Assembly: GCA_013399115.1 (NCBI GenBank)
Contig: VXAA01005659.1
Coordinates: 179,775 to 243,774 of the forward strand
Source: Anseranas semipalmata
Taxonomy: Eukaryota; Chordata; Aves; Anseriformes; Anseranatidae
DNA: 64,000 nt
Reading direction: 5' to 3'
A program made the position numbers and the translations under genes. This document shows, piece after piece, positions 51,801 through 58,987 of this stretch. How positions within the stretch are numbered: position 1 is the stretch's first letter; every line of letters starts with the position of its first letter. Under the pieces are notes generated by a model. That model worked only from the letters and a program-made list of their open reading frames with translations, did not search any database and was not told where the DNA came from.

Positions 51801-53558
51801 CTACTGTGCAAATGTCCAGCATGCTATAGATGTTAGCATCCATGCCTGCATTTATCACAAGTCTTGGTGCAGAATTTCCACTCAGCTATTCAAAATATCC
51901 AGTAATTACCAACTTAGTAAAGTGATGAGACTACTCCACCCTAGTGCTTGTATGCATTCAGTGTCCTTTTTTCTAGACTTCTTTTTTGTAGTGACAGCTG
52001 CTTTCCAAGTCTGGGCTAGAGTTCACTGGTAAATGTATTCAGCCCACTATAAGGCAGAACTTGCAGAAGTCACAGCTGCAAGCACTACCTCAGTCTGTTA
52101 TGTACCTGACAATGCATCATCATGCTCTCAGCTCTCTGATCCTGCCCAAAAAATAACTTGAAGCAAGGAACACAAGTCAGTTGAAGACACCCAAGAACAT
52201 GTGCCACTCACCCCTCTGATCAGTGTTATTGTGGCTGATCTTTTAAGTGTCTTGGCTGTTCCCAAGATGAAAGCCTTGACAAATCAGGTCGAGTCATACA
52301 AAAACCACGAAACCTCCCTTGTCCCATTGTACAGCTGTGCTCTCATTCCAGTCTAAGCCTTAATTCAAAGGACTCAGCTGTGAACACACAAAGGCCGTCT
52401 CGCCCTACAGTATATAGCTGTTACTTATATACTGTGCATTTGGGCACATCAAGGAGTTTTATCCCTTCCTTAGGAATACCATGTGATATTGGTAGCAAGA
52501 GGAGATTGACTTAGTTGTAAAATGATCCAGCATGATGTGAGCTCTTAACTGTCCAGGCAGCCATTTCAACCCTCCCTGCCAGATCTGCAGATTCTTACTA
52601 ATATTTCAGTTCAGATTTGTGTATGTCACAGAGCCAACAAAGCACTTGGTACAGTTTGGTTCAGTATCTTCTCTCTGCTAAAGAGAAGCCAAGCTTTGAC
52701 AAGACTAGTCCAGCAGGGAGTTTGTACAGCACCATGTCTATCTGCACTCAGCTGTCATGTTAGTAGAGATTAAACAAAACAAAAGCAGCCATACACAATT
52801 CTGTTCTCTCCCCTCGAGTTTAATTTTTATTCTGTTACCCATTTGTGCAGTCAGTTTAATTTTATCGTGTTCATTTCTTATTCGTTTTCTCTTTAAACCA
52901 GTCAGTGTGTCTTGCCTCCTCTTTACAAGTCTCCTTTTTACACTGCTTTGATGATTGTAGGCCACCTGAACTGGGGAAAAACACAGCAGAGCCTTTGTTT
53001 CAGGAGGAGGGACAGCAGAAGCCAGAGATGTTTGAGAACCCACTGTATGGCTCTATGGGCTCTAAGGGCAAGGTGGTATCAAAGAAAGAGCAGGACTACC
53101 CCAAGGCCTCGCGAAAAGAGCAGCTGCCACTGCCTGATCAGAGCTTTCATCTCACAAAGCCCCAAGAGCCTGAGAGCAGCAAGACCTCCAGCAAACAACC
53201 ATCACCCCCTTTCCTGGTCCCCACACAGCGATTTCGCTCCTATACCTGCTCCAGCCAATCTGAAGAAAAGAATACAGGTGAAAAGACTCAAGGCAAAACA
53301 AAGACGGCTATGTCGTCAGAAAACTCGGCACCACTTAAAAAATTAGTCAAACCTTCGAGGTCTGAAGTCAGCTCAAGCGTCCAGGGACAGCTGAACAAGC
53401 CGCCCCTTCCCTCAAAGAGCCGGGCAGTGCTGGACATGCAGAACTCCAAGGGCCGAGACTATCGGGACAGTTCAGAGCTGCCACACTCTGGGAAGCATCG
53501 GACAGAAGAGGGGCCAGTCGGCAGGACAACCACACCGGTGTGTTTATTGTGGGAGTAA
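3754..53558 (+). CDS. INPP5D: INPP5D (SHIP1), SH2-containing phosphatidylinositol-3,4,5-trisphosphate 5-phosphatase, 27 coding exons (span; introns included)
   Basis: SHIP1 removes the 5-phosphate from PI(3,4,5)P3 at the plasma membrane of blood cells, giving PI(3,4)P2 and damping PI3K signalling downstream of immune and cytokine receptors. The joined exons encode about 1220 residues (human SHIP1 is about 1189). Residues 5-101 form an SH2 domain with the FLVR arginine at 31. The 5-phosphatase core is at about 402-720, with GTWNMG (408-413), FWLGDLNYRV (582-591), PSWCDRVLW (668-676) and SDHSPVF (698-704). A C2-like region follows to about 865. The tail has NPNY (Tyr944) and NPLY (Tyr1051), for Shc/Dok PTB or SH2 partners, and PxxP stretches. 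The start ATG has G at -3 and +4, and its protein aligns with the human N terminus. All exon phases agree and the total is divisible by three. Nothing looks broken. The extra length over human comes mainly from exon 25. The identification is from recalled family sequence, not a search. Confidence 0.97.
6064..6079. repeat. (TTA)n microsatellite
   Basis: Five tandem TTA-type units in intron 1. Confidence 0.85.
7745..7767. repeat. Small inverted repeat
   Basis: Perfect 9-base arms (TTAGGTAGC / GCTACCTAA) around a 5-base spacer in intron 1. Confidence 0.85.
8920..8983 (+). CDS. INPP5D: INPP5D exon 2: central SH2 strands
   Basis: Encodes residues 45-66, including RNCVYTYRILP, which is nearly identical to human SHIP1. 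The acceptor is TTCCAG and the donor GTAAGC. Phase is 2 in and 0 out. Confidence 0.96.
10945..10968. repeat. Poly-T run (24 T)
   Basis: Uninterrupted T run in intron 2. Confidence 0.9.
11364..11407. repeat. 22-bp tandem duplication
   Basis: Two adjacent 22-base units beginning GAGGTGCA that differ at one base, in intron 2. Confidence 0.9.
12409..12478. repeat. 42-bp-period partial duplication
   Basis: GTCCCAATCTGTTAAGGA occurs at 12409 and again at 12451, each followed by a TGGACT segment. Confidence 0.88.
14185..14228. repeat. T-rich low-complexity tract
   Basis: T runs broken by single C or A bases, in intron 2. Confidence 0.85.
16814..16838. repeat. Poly-A run (25 A)
   Basis: Uninterrupted A run in intron 2. 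No element is recognised before it. Confidence 0.9.
17706..17752. repeat. T-rich tract with interspersed G
   Basis: Low-complexity T/G run in intron 2. Confidence 0.85.
22041..22130. promoter_or_regulatory. Candidate intronic enhancer with PU.1/ETS-like sites
   Basis: Three ACTTCCT cores (22044, 22071, 22123) lie within 86 bases. On the reverse strand the first reads GGAAGAGGAAGTG, close to the PU.1 consensus. Placement in an intron of a blood-cell gene makes a myeloid or lymphoid enhancer plausible. Function is inferred only. Confidence 0.35.
22838..23525 (-). mobile_element. Old CR1-type LINE fragment
   Basis: On the reverse strand this resembles the 3' part of CR1. The left edge reads CACAGAATTAGG...GGTCTCCGAGTCCAGCG, then CACCTCCAGAGACATGG, GATCTAATCTAAATGTCCCC and AGTCCAGATAAGGC, in the order of CR1 consensus blocks. 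It is badly diverged and has no reading frame. Family is from memory, so the edges are approximate. Confidence 0.7.
27713..27863 (+). CDS. INPP5D: INPP5D exon 3: C-terminal SH2 and acidic linker
   Basis: Encodes residues 67-116. FYKKENMGLV matches the end of the mammalian SH2 domain, and a glutamate-rich linker follows (EEEEAADEPEED). Acceptor TTTCAG, donor GTAAGA. Phase 0 in, 1 out. Confidence 0.96.
27864..29956 (+). other. INPP5D: INPP5D intron 3
   Basis: A 2.1-kb intron with short random open frames only; I see nothing further in it. Confidence 0.85.
29957..30128 (+). CDS. INPP5D: INPP5D exon 4: proline-rich linker
   Basis: Encodes residues 117-173. PPILPPRN corresponds to the human PPELPPRN, a possible SH3 ligand, and LSETLLQRLQ matches LSETLFQRLQ. 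The middle is poorly conserved. Acceptor TTAG, donor GTGAGG. Phase 1 in, 2 out. Confidence 0.94.
30129..31406 (+). other. INPP5D: INPP5D intron 4
   Basis: A 1.3-kb intron containing an A-run with the only undetermined base of the window (30646). Confidence 0.85.
30634..30659. repeat. A-run with an undetermined base
   Basis: An A homopolymer interrupted by N at 30646, in intron 4. The length is probably uncertain in the assembly. Confidence 0.9.
31407..31547 (+). CDS. INPP5D: INPP5D exon 5: helical region before the PH-related domain
   Basis: Encodes residues 174-220. DEHLKLIQDYL and LPQLKKLLTLLCK match human SHIP1. Acceptor TTTCACAG, donor GTAACT. Phase 2 in, 2 out. Confidence 0.95.
31548..36259 (+). 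other. INPP5D: INPP5D intron 5
   Basis: A 4.7-kb intron with no supported exon. In mammals the equivalent intron holds the promoter of the shorter, SH2-less s-SHIP transcript (family knowledge). I cannot see a clear promoter here. Confidence 0.8.
36260..36347 (+). CDS. INPP5D: INPP5D exon 6
   Basis: Encodes residues 221-250. RTLPSLESIQKVFEQQL corresponds to human RTLPSLESLQRLFDQQL. Acceptor TTCCCAG, donor GTAAGT. It ends in phase 0. Confidence 0.95.
37037..37050. repeat. (TC)7 run before exon 7
   Basis: Dinucleotide run 28 bases before the exon 7 acceptor. It may serve as part of an extended pyrimidine tract. Confidence 0.85.
37078..37158 (+). CDS. INPP5D: INPP5D exon 7
   Basis: Encodes residues 251-277. 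It starts with an ATG codon (MLGEASPVN), where human has VPGEANPIN, and continues NQLISLLSSIEEK. It is 81 nt long, phase 0 to 0. The acceptor follows a CT-rich run and TTATCAG. Confidence 0.94.
37346..37417 (+). CDS. INPP5D: INPP5D exon 8
   Basis: Encodes residues 278-301, ending RRSLIPPVTFE against human RPSLIPPVTFE. It is 72 nt, phase 0 to 0. Acceptor TTTTACAG, donor GTAAAC. Confidence 0.94.
37696..37819 (+). CDS. INPP5D: INPP5D exon 9: PH-related domain, first half
   Basis: Encodes residues 302-342. LKVDVEMGKLIIKRAKDG aligns with human LKVDVESGKLIIKKSKDG. In the human protein this PH-related region lies next to the phosphatase core. Donor GTAAGA, phase 0 in, 1 out. Confidence 0.95.
38965..39071 (+). 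CDS. INPP5D: INPP5D exon 10: PH-related domain, second half
   Basis: Encodes residues 343-378. LQLIKSQKVPNKLVIVLE and RKEYVFSDSK are nearly identical to human. Acceptor TCTGTTTAG, donor GTAAAT. It ends in phase 0. Confidence 0.95.
39378..39401. repeat. Perfect 24-bp palindrome
   Basis: AGAAGGAAGCCT joined directly to its reverse complement, in intron 10. Confidence 0.92.
39611..39713 (+). CDS. INPP5D: INPP5D exon 11: start of 5-phosphatase core
   Basis: Encodes residues 379-412. KNKHSEQPEPDMITIFIG is identical to human, and GTWNMG (408-413) is the first conserved phosphatase motif, with Asn411 expected to help bind the metal. Acceptor GTCTAG, donor GTATGG. Phase 0 in, 1 out. Confidence 0.97.
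40095..40291 (+). CDS. INPP5D: INPP5D exon 12: 5-phosphatase core
   Basis: Encodes residues 413-478. FLSKGQGKTRDD and DYIPHDIYVIGTQEDP are conserved. The glutamate in GTQED is the expected Mg2+ ligand of this phosphatase fold. Acceptor AAAG, donor GTGAGG. It ends in phase 0. Confidence 0.97.
40761..40785. repeat. Small inverted repeat
   Basis: Perfect 10-base arms (GACATTTCTG / CAGAAATGTC) with a 5-base spacer, in intron 12. Confidence 0.85.
41092..41209 (+). CDS. INPP5D: INPP5D exon 13: 5-phosphatase core
   Basis: Encodes residues 479-517. RIVVLAKPEHENRISHIC and TDNVKTGIANTLG are identical to human. Acceptor CCTGCAG, donor GTAAGG. Phase 0 in, 1 out. Confidence 0.97.
41413..41427. repeat. 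(TA)7 run
   Basis: Dinucleotide microsatellite in intron 13. Confidence 0.85.
41706..41802 (+). CDS. INPP5D: INPP5D exon 14: 5-phosphatase core
   Basis: Encodes residues 518-549. NKGAVGVSFMFNGTSFGF and VNSHLTSG are conserved; the NSHL asparagine and histidine belong to the active site of this family. Acceptor TTTCCCAG, donor GTAAAA. Phase 1 in, 2 out. Confidence 0.97.
43008..43146 (+). CDS. INPP5D: INPP5D exon 15: catalytic GDLNYR motif
   Basis: Encodes residues 550-596. FWLGDLNYRV (582-591) is the family signature, with the catalytic aspartate at 586 and its partner Asn588. The donor is an unusual GTTAGG. It ends in phase 0. Confidence 0.97.
43847..43955 (+). CDS. INPP5D: INPP5D exon 16: 5-phosphatase core
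   Basis: Encodes residues 597-632. IIQKIRQQQYPELL and the following DQLL are close to human. At the join with exon 15 the sequence reads PPTEAE, where human has PTWEAE. Length is kept but the tryptophan is absent. Acceptor TTGGCAG, donor GTAAGA. Confidence 0.95.
44111..44199 (+). CDS. INPP5D: INPP5D exon 17: 5-phosphatase core
   Basis: Encodes residues 633-662. EEEITFAPTYRFER and KYAYTKQKATG are conserved substrate-pocket segments. Acceptor CTGTTTTAG, donor GTAGGT. It ends in phase 0. Confidence 0.96.
44438..44519 (+). CDS. INPP5D: INPP5D exon 18: PSWCDR motif
   Basis: Encodes residues 663-689. PSWCDRVLW (668-676) is the third signature of inositol polyphosphate 5-phosphatases. Acceptor TTTGCAG, donor GTGGGT. 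Phase 0 in, 1 out. Confidence 0.97.
44798..44812. repeat. (CAA)5 run
   Basis: Trinucleotide microsatellite in intron 18. Confidence 0.8.
45740..45829 (+). CDS. INPP5D: INPP5D exon 19: SDHSPVF motif and start of C2-like region
   Basis: Encodes residues 690-719. Asp699 and His700 in SDHSPVFATFE are the last catalytic pair. GVTSQFVSKN leads into the C2-like region that binds PI(3,4)P2 in mammals. The donor is GTTAGT. Confidence 0.96.
46011..46124 (+). CDS. INPP5D: INPP5D exon 20: C2-like region
   Basis: Encodes residues 720-757. CYATLKTKSQTKFY and EFHSSCLE are near-identical to human. Acceptor TTTCCTAG, donor GTATGG. Confidence 0.96.
47235..47317 (+). CDS. INPP5D: INPP5D exon 21: C2-like region
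   Basis: Encodes residues 758-785. FVKSQEGENEDG and GELVVKF match human. Acceptor TTTGCAG, donor GTAAAC. It ends in phase 0. Confidence 0.95.
47638..47652. repeat. (GTT)5 run
   Basis: Trinucleotide microsatellite in intron 21. Confidence 0.8.
48321..48408 (+). CDS. INPP5D: INPP5D exon 22: C2-like region
   Basis: Encodes residues 786-814. PIISDPEYLLDQHILISI and KSSDSDESYG are identical to human. Acceptor TCTTTGCAG, donor GTAAAT. Phase 0 in, 1 out. Confidence 0.97.
49154..49303 (+). CDS. INPP5D: INPP5D exon 23: end of C2-like region
   Basis: Encodes residues 815-864. EGCIALRIEATES, LTHHGEKTG and FQGEIKLQTSQGK align with human. Acceptor CCTCTAG, donor GTAAGG. Phase 1 to 1. Confidence 0.96.
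50089..50182 (+). CDS. INPP5D: INPP5D exon 24: tail, just after the C2-like region
   Basis: Encodes residues 865-895. DFVKIERDE matches human DFVKTERDE, then the sequence diverges; DWDQTNR takes the place of human KQWEVTSR. Acceptor CCTCCAG, donor GTAAAG. Phase 1 in, 2 out. Confidence 0.92.
50430..50537 (+). CDS. INPP5D: INPP5D exon 25: candidate cassette exon with no human counterpart that I recognise
   Basis: Encodes 36 residues (896-931), rich in Ala and Ser: KPKSTHLMAKEAAAIARYWG, then a Ser/Pro/Asp run. The exon is 108 nt, phase 2 to 2, so it can be included or skipped without changing frame. Acceptor TTCCAACAG is good; donor GTAATC is weaker. The human and mouse proteins I know go straight from the exon 24 segment to the NPNY exon. 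It could be bird-specific, lost in mammals, or a false exon that is open by chance. Confidence 0.62.
51133..51402 (+). CDS. INPP5D: INPP5D exon 26: tail with NPNY motif
   Basis: Encodes residues 932-1021. ISNPNYLGM contains Tyr944, equivalent to the human INPNYMGV tyrosine that binds PTB/SH2 partners once phosphorylated. WNYEQHPKD corresponds to human WSYDQPPKD, and SPISPKPSLQP is a PxxP stretch. The acceptor is a tandem CAGCAG, so Ser933 is optional. Donor GTGAGT. Phase 2 to 2. Confidence 0.93.
52961..53558 (+). CDS. INPP5D: INPP5D exon 27: tail with NPLY motif, proline-rich C terminus, stop if not spliced further
   Basis: Encodes residues 1022-1220. KPEMFENPLYGS (Tyr1051) is the second NPxY motif. 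FRSYTCSSQSEE, KPSRSE, PPLPSKSRAVL and NSKGRDYRDSSELPHSGKHR follow the human tail closely. Read straight through, the frame ends at TAA 53556-53558 after GRTTTPVCLLWE. A GTGTGT donor at 53538 could instead join the exon to 54235, where the first codon is TGA; the protein would then end GRTTTP, close to human GRTAMQ. I think the spliced end is at least as likely. Confidence 0.9.
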
Positions 53559-54234
53559 GGGGTGGGAGTTTATTAGACTGAGGTGTTACAGCAGAAAACT
53601 ACTAGAGTTGTACTGGCTTAATGCATTCCCTCTGTATTTCCTGACCAAGCTCAGAGCACTGTCCCACAAACCTACAGGGCTTGCAGAGCAGGGATGCAAG
53701 GGAGTTTCTTAAAGCTACAGAAAATGTCCTACTGTGAAACCCTAGCCTTAGCTTTGCATGGAGTTTTAGTTGCTCCTGGACCATTTAAGCTTGATGGCCA
53801 GAAGAGGCATGCAAATAGTCAGCTACTTTGTTATTGCTTGTTCGGTGCACACTGCATCGTTTCTGAGAATGTCCAAACTTGGCCTGACAGCAAAAACTAC
53901 AGTATAGGCTGATAGGTTTTCTTTGCTGTAGCTAATAGAAAGAGTATTAGAAGTATTCATCTATGGGAAACACTTATCAACTACTAACAGTGTTGTCCAA
54001 AAACATTGCTGAGCCCTCTGCAGGAATAATCACACATCTATTTTTCTGGGCTGTTTTTATTGCTGTTGTTGTTTTCAGAAGGTCATGAGCTGGAGGAGGA
54101 ATAGAGGAGGTCTTAATAAGTGGGTTTGGGACAAAAAGGGCCCGCTTGAGTGAGCTGTAAGGTTGTTTTTTTCTTCTCCATAGAAACGTACAGAATGGCA
54201 ATAGACAAGCTGATGTCTTCTCTTGTCTTTACAG
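53538..54234 (+). other. INPP5D: Possible last INPP5D intron, or retained 3' UTR segment
   Basis: This runs from the GTGTGT donor after the GRTTTP codons to a strong acceptor, a long pyrimidine tract ending CTTTACAG. There is no coding sequence in it apart from the six codons and TAA at its start. If it is retained, it is 3' UTR. Confidence 0.55.
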
Positions 54235-54643
54235 TGAAAACAACATGGCAGATGGCATCCTAGGAGGAGTCCTGATGTGAAGACAGATGGAGATTACTGC
54301 TTTGTTCACACTGATAACCTCTGGTCTGGTTGTAAAAAGACTGGGGGGGTTTATTTTTGAGAGTGTATCCCTCTCTATAATTTTGAAAGTGTTCTAGCTG
54401 AGAAGTTTAACCTATGTTGCTCAGACCAAGAGGAGCCAGGACCACAATAACAAACGCAAGTTAGCCTTTTGTAGTGTCACTTTGGTACTTCTATTAAGAG
54501 GCAGGTGGTTAAATACATGCATTAGTAAATGTTTTGGAAAAAGAGACCGGTACGGTATAAGGACTAGGAGACGGAAGGGGTGTATTTAAAGAACCCCCTT
54601 TTGACAAAAGAAATTTTCTTTTATTTTGTGTTACAGAATTCCT

Positions 54644-54649
54644 AATAAA
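54644..54649 (+). terminator. INPP5D: Proximal polyadenylation signal AATAAA
   Basis: A canonical hexamer about 410 bases into the putative terminal exon. Its use would give a short 3' UTR. Confidence 0.5.
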
Positions 54650-55255
54650 GAGTGATATGTAAAAGAAAGCATTCTGAAAGCGGTACAGCTCCAAAGTATG
54701 TCAAATCCGTGGAGCAAGGAGTTAGGGAAGGGTGGAAAAGAGTTTGAATAGCAGATTCTGATGAATGTCACACACTGTCAATGGAGCCGGCTTTGCCTCT
54801 TGTGTGAGCTGCATACATGCATTCATGCAGAGTGTGAGGGCTGGCCCTTAACACTGTAGCTCTTTTTTTTTTTTTTTCCTAGCAGGTAGTACCTAGCTAT
54901 ATACCAAAACAAACAAAGGGAAATGTCAGAACTACATGCAGAAATGGGAAAGAATAGGCAGGGTCCATGCACAGCCTAGGAGTATAGCTGCCTGAAGGGG
55001 CAGCGGTCATTCCAGCCTTTCTTATGGCAAACACTCTGCTTTTGAAGGATACAGGCTGGCTGGTTTTGTAGCATTCTTAATAGATTAATGCTGACCTTAC
55101 TGTACACTTTTGTTCATTGACTGAGAATGAATAATGTTAACATAATTGTAATTTCTGTTATATTCATGTTAAGTATTAATGCAGTGGTTACAATTAGGCT
55201 ATGCCTGTTTGTGACTCAATCGTTGCTATTGTTTCCATGTTGATTACTTAAAAAT

Positions 55256-55261
55256 AATAAA
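55256..55261 (+). terminator. INPP5D: Distal polyadenylation signal AATAAA
   Basis: A canonical hexamer in an AT-rich stretch, followed by a T-rich CTTTCTGATCATTCTTTGCTG-like downstream element. This is the likely main 3' end of INPP5D. Confidence 0.65.
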
Positions 55262-58200
55262 ATAGTCACCTTTCTGATCATTCTTTGCTGAAAATTCAGA
55301 ACTGCCTGCCAGCTTTAGTTCGGTGTTACATCAGCTTGCTCAGTGACAGTAGTCCATGCCCAGAAGAAACACCAAAGGCACCCAGGTGTGCTGGGAAGCT
55401 GCAACATTACTGCCTCAATATTGCAACTGAGGATCCATTCGTCTCTGTGCACAGACCCTTTGTGGATACAACTGGTTTAGAAATTCTAGCGCCTGTTAGC
55501 AGGTACAGTTACCAATTATATGAGTATAGAAAATATACTGAAATCTTACAGGGGTAGAAGAGGCCAAGCATAGGCTTGTGAGAAGGGGTGGGAGATGACA
55601 ATCTGCAGGTACAAACCTTTTGAAAGAGAGATTTTTGTACCATACAGATTGGGTTTTCAAGGCATCATTGCTGAAACAGCTGGCTCTCTTGCCGCCTTGT
55701 AAGTTAGACAGCCCATGAGCTTACATTCCTCTCACTTTATTCAACAGAATCTTTCCTGCATAATTCCCATAATTCAATAGCTCTGGTATTTCCCTGGCCC
55801 TGGGGAGGGCTTCACTTTTCTATTCCAGATTCCAGAAGAACTTGTACAGCCACTGAAAAAAACCTTCCCGGAGCAGGTGAGCTTTCTATCCAACATGGAG
55901 AGTTAGATCAGCTCCTTCTAAGTGGTGTGCTCATGTATGTTCAGAGGTGGAAACATGACAGATTTTCTACAAAAAGCTTTTAACTTCTCAATAATGAGAC
56001 AGACTCAGTTTGTCTGTGATGGAAATGTTTTTCCACTGACTTCCTAAGCTGTAGAAAAGAAAGTATATTCCTCAACATCTGTAAAATAACATCCTGATAT
56101 AAAGCAAGGATAACTTATTGCAAAAATATTCTCCTAACTGGGAATACTGTTTAAATTTGGCCCAGATTTGCAGGTGAGCTGTTAGCGAACACTGGAGTTA
56201 CTAAGGCGTAATATAAAATCCAGGCTCTTGATTTGCCTTGTCCATGTTGTCAGGCAAGAAGAGAAGCTCTCTGCCAACCTTTCAGAAGAAAAAATATATT
56301 ACTATTCAGAGGTTAAGAATTATCACTTGTAGCTCCACAGAGAGTCAGAGCTATTCTCCATGGCAGGAATGATGGCAAATGCCACCAGAGTTTTTGCAAG
56401 TGGAAAATGTTCCAAAGAAGGCTCTCTAAAGAGCTTTGTGAGGTCTCTGCAAAAGAGAGAGTTCTTGGGTGAGGAACTTAGAGAGTGGTAGATGGTGAAA
56501 AAAGTAGTGGGAGACTGCACAATACTTTTCTTTATAGTAAGGTTAGCTGTACCTCGAGATGATAAGAGTTGATATACCAACTGTGGGAGCTTTCCAGATG
56601 TGAATATTAGAAAACTGAATTTCAAAAATACATCTTGTGCTTATGGTTTGTTTGGTTTTCTAGTACTTTCTGTCAAAGCCTTTAAGATGCTCTCTCCTGG
56701 TTTTACTACCCTTGTTCTGAACCAGGCAAAACTGGTTGGAACTGAACACAAGCTTCTTCTTTCTCATATGTCCCTGGGCCCAGGACTCTCTCTTGCCAAA
56801 CCAGGCACATTTTTCTGCAATCTCTGTTATAGTCTAATAAGTTAGTACAGGCAGTACCAGTAGAAGACATGAAGTGAAGGGTATGAATTGTCCAAAAATT
56901 CACTGATCTCCCCCAGATGTTACCTATCTGTAACCTTCCAGTGTCCTTTATTTTAAGTTCTTATAATAGCTGCAGTCTTTGTGCACTTATTTCCATGGAG
57001 ACCCAGCTGTCAAAAATGTTTTAAGTACCTGGCTACAGGACGTAGTGTTGTAGAACACAGTGACTTTTTAAAACCCTGTTTCCTGCCTGCACCTGAGGCA
57101 TCTAATACAAGTTTATTTGTCCTTTCAACAGTAAAATTATCACAGGGTTCTGTTAAGGCTTTTTCTAAAATGCTGTAGTGGGCTATTTATTTCCTTTTTG
57201 TTAAAGGTGTAGAGTCTTACAGAAAATCGCTCAAGAAGGAGTGAAAATAGGAGAAGAAAAAAAGAAATAAAGATGAGTTAGTCACCCCAAAAAAGCAAGG
57301 AGGTACTTTTGACATTGTTAGAAACGATGTTGCTTAGGCTACTGGGCTGCTGAGGCCAAGCACTTTTCTATACAGCTTAAAGCTAATCATTTAGTTGTTG
57401 TCCTTCCATTTGTTTTTAAAATGAATTTTTTTCTAAAGTTGTTACCACATGTTTGTGTTGTCCTTGTGCTATTCCTATTAAATTAGTCCATAATGTGATT
57501 GAGGGGATGTATTCTCCAAAAATGAATTGATTTCCTCCAGATACAGCTTCTAAAGTTTGTAACATTCTGAAGGCTCAGATATTTGTGTATGATTAACCTG
57601 TGGGTGTCAGGAAGAGCTAATTGGCCAAGGTGACCCAGGGCAATTTCCAGAGATCTCCTAACCAATGGCTCCAGATGGCAACAGATTGATTGGAAATGCA
57701 TAATATCCAAATACTTATTTTTTATTTCCCTAATCTCTGCCTGAGTGAAATCCACTTTCCACTCTAGGACCTTTACTAAGGGACTCCACCCCTTCCCTAC
57801 TTGTTGTATCCCTTGGTTATAACATAAATTAGAGATGCAGCAGGAGCAGACTGGTGGACTGGGCACGAGGAAAGTTGAGGTGAAGGTGAAAGCTTCTCTT
57901 GAGCTGCAGTAAAAATCATCAGTTTGGTGCCATAATATATGCCGTCTGCGTCTGCATGATGCTCATTTTGTTGATGCTAAAATATTAAATGAAGGACTTA
58001 ACTTTCTCTAACTCCTGTGCACAGCTGAAGCAAGACCTGAGTGCAGCTGGAACTATGTCTCACATAGCTGCTCACATCTGCCACCCAGTCACCTGTGCAT
58101 TCCTGTGAGCCCTTCTGGAGGGGACTCATTATGCAAGTGCTACAGAATCCAAATAGTCATTTCAACATGCCAAATTTCCCTAGTGTAGAAGAGGTGTTAG

Positions 58201-58452
58201 CTGTAGAGGTACACGATGTTCTTTCTATATATATAAGCAAACATCAGATTATTATTCACATGAATATGAAAAAGATCTTTCTAATTCCACAGTGCGCACA
58301 GTGTTGTTTCAGATGTGGCTCTTAATAAGAAGTATTTTAGGATTGCATTTGTGTTAAGACTTCTGAAGTCTTTCAAAAATTTTTTCACAGTTGAATCCCA
58401 GGTTGACGAAAGAGAGATTTCTTTTTACCTACTGTAATTTGCTATATTTTTT

Positions 58453-58510
58453 GTGATGCATAATGAGATAAAGCGTTATCAGAGTAATGTTTTATCTCAT
58501 TATGCATCAC
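58453..58510. repeat. Long hairpin: perfect 20-bp inverted repeat with further pairing inside
   Basis: Arms 58453-58472 and 58491-58510 are perfect reverse complements. The 18-base spacer can extend the stem by seven more pairs (four Watson-Crick, three G-T), leaving a loop of about four bases. It lies in intergenic DNA about 3.2 kb after the INPP5D end. It may be the remnant of a small inverted-repeat transposon or a transcribed RNA hairpin. Confidence 0.93.
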
Positions 58511-58921
58511 CAAATTTCTCTGAACTTCTGTTCTCAGTTCATTACCATTATCCTGCTTTATTAATTTTATTTACAGATCATCTTTGTATTAGCTCCCAAG
58601 GCAACTAAACAAAAGATGCATTAGACAGGCAGAGTTTAATTCAGCTCTGCAGAACTATCCGCTGGTTCACAACGTCATAGGTATGAATCCATGGTTTATT
58701 TTTGTTGCAATTCTGCTTTATTTGATTTCAGCTTCTAGAGATGAATAAAATAAAGTTTTGCATGAAGAGACTAAGTCACTGCAAACATGTGGAAGGGCTT
58801 CAACATATCTTTTAAATGAAAAATAACTGACATTCTTCAGTAGCATTCAGAGAACTGTAATCAAAATTGTATTCTCAAAGATCCTATCTTGCAGGAGACA
58901 TCATGCAGACTAGCAATGAGC

Positions 58922-58987
58922 ATTTGCTGAGATTTTGGTCGTTGGACTAGATGATGTCCATTCTCAACCATTCTGTGCTTCTGTGAT
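58922..58987 (+). mobile_element. CR1 LINE 3' tail fragment
   Basis: GTTGGACTAGATGATGTCC followed by CAACCATTCTGTGCTTCTGTGAT is the typical CR1 3' end with its short TTCTGTG-type repeats. Only the last 65 or so bases are clear. Confidence 0.75.

Larger units (their letters stand above)
41803..52960 (+). other. INPP5D: INPP5D introns 14-26 (between exons 14 and 27)
   Basis: Introns of 155 to 1558 bases. The larger ones (14, 18, 20, 21, 26) hold only chance open frames and small repeats such as (CAA)5 at 44798 and (GTT)5 at 47638. Confidence 0.8.
54235..55281 (+). other. INPP5D: INPP5D 3' UTR (terminal exon, stop codon TGA first if spliced)
   Basis: It follows the strong acceptor at 54234 and ends about 20 bases after an AATAAA signal at 55256, with a T/G-rich downstream stretch. 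It begins with TGA in the frame left by exon 27. No coding potential is seen. A T-rich run lies at about 54864-54879. Confidence 0.7.

Noticed and set aside
52905..52960. Upstream extension of exon 27 from an ATG at 52905
   Set aside because: This is intron sequence: the TTGTAG acceptor at 52960 restores the correct phase from exon 26.
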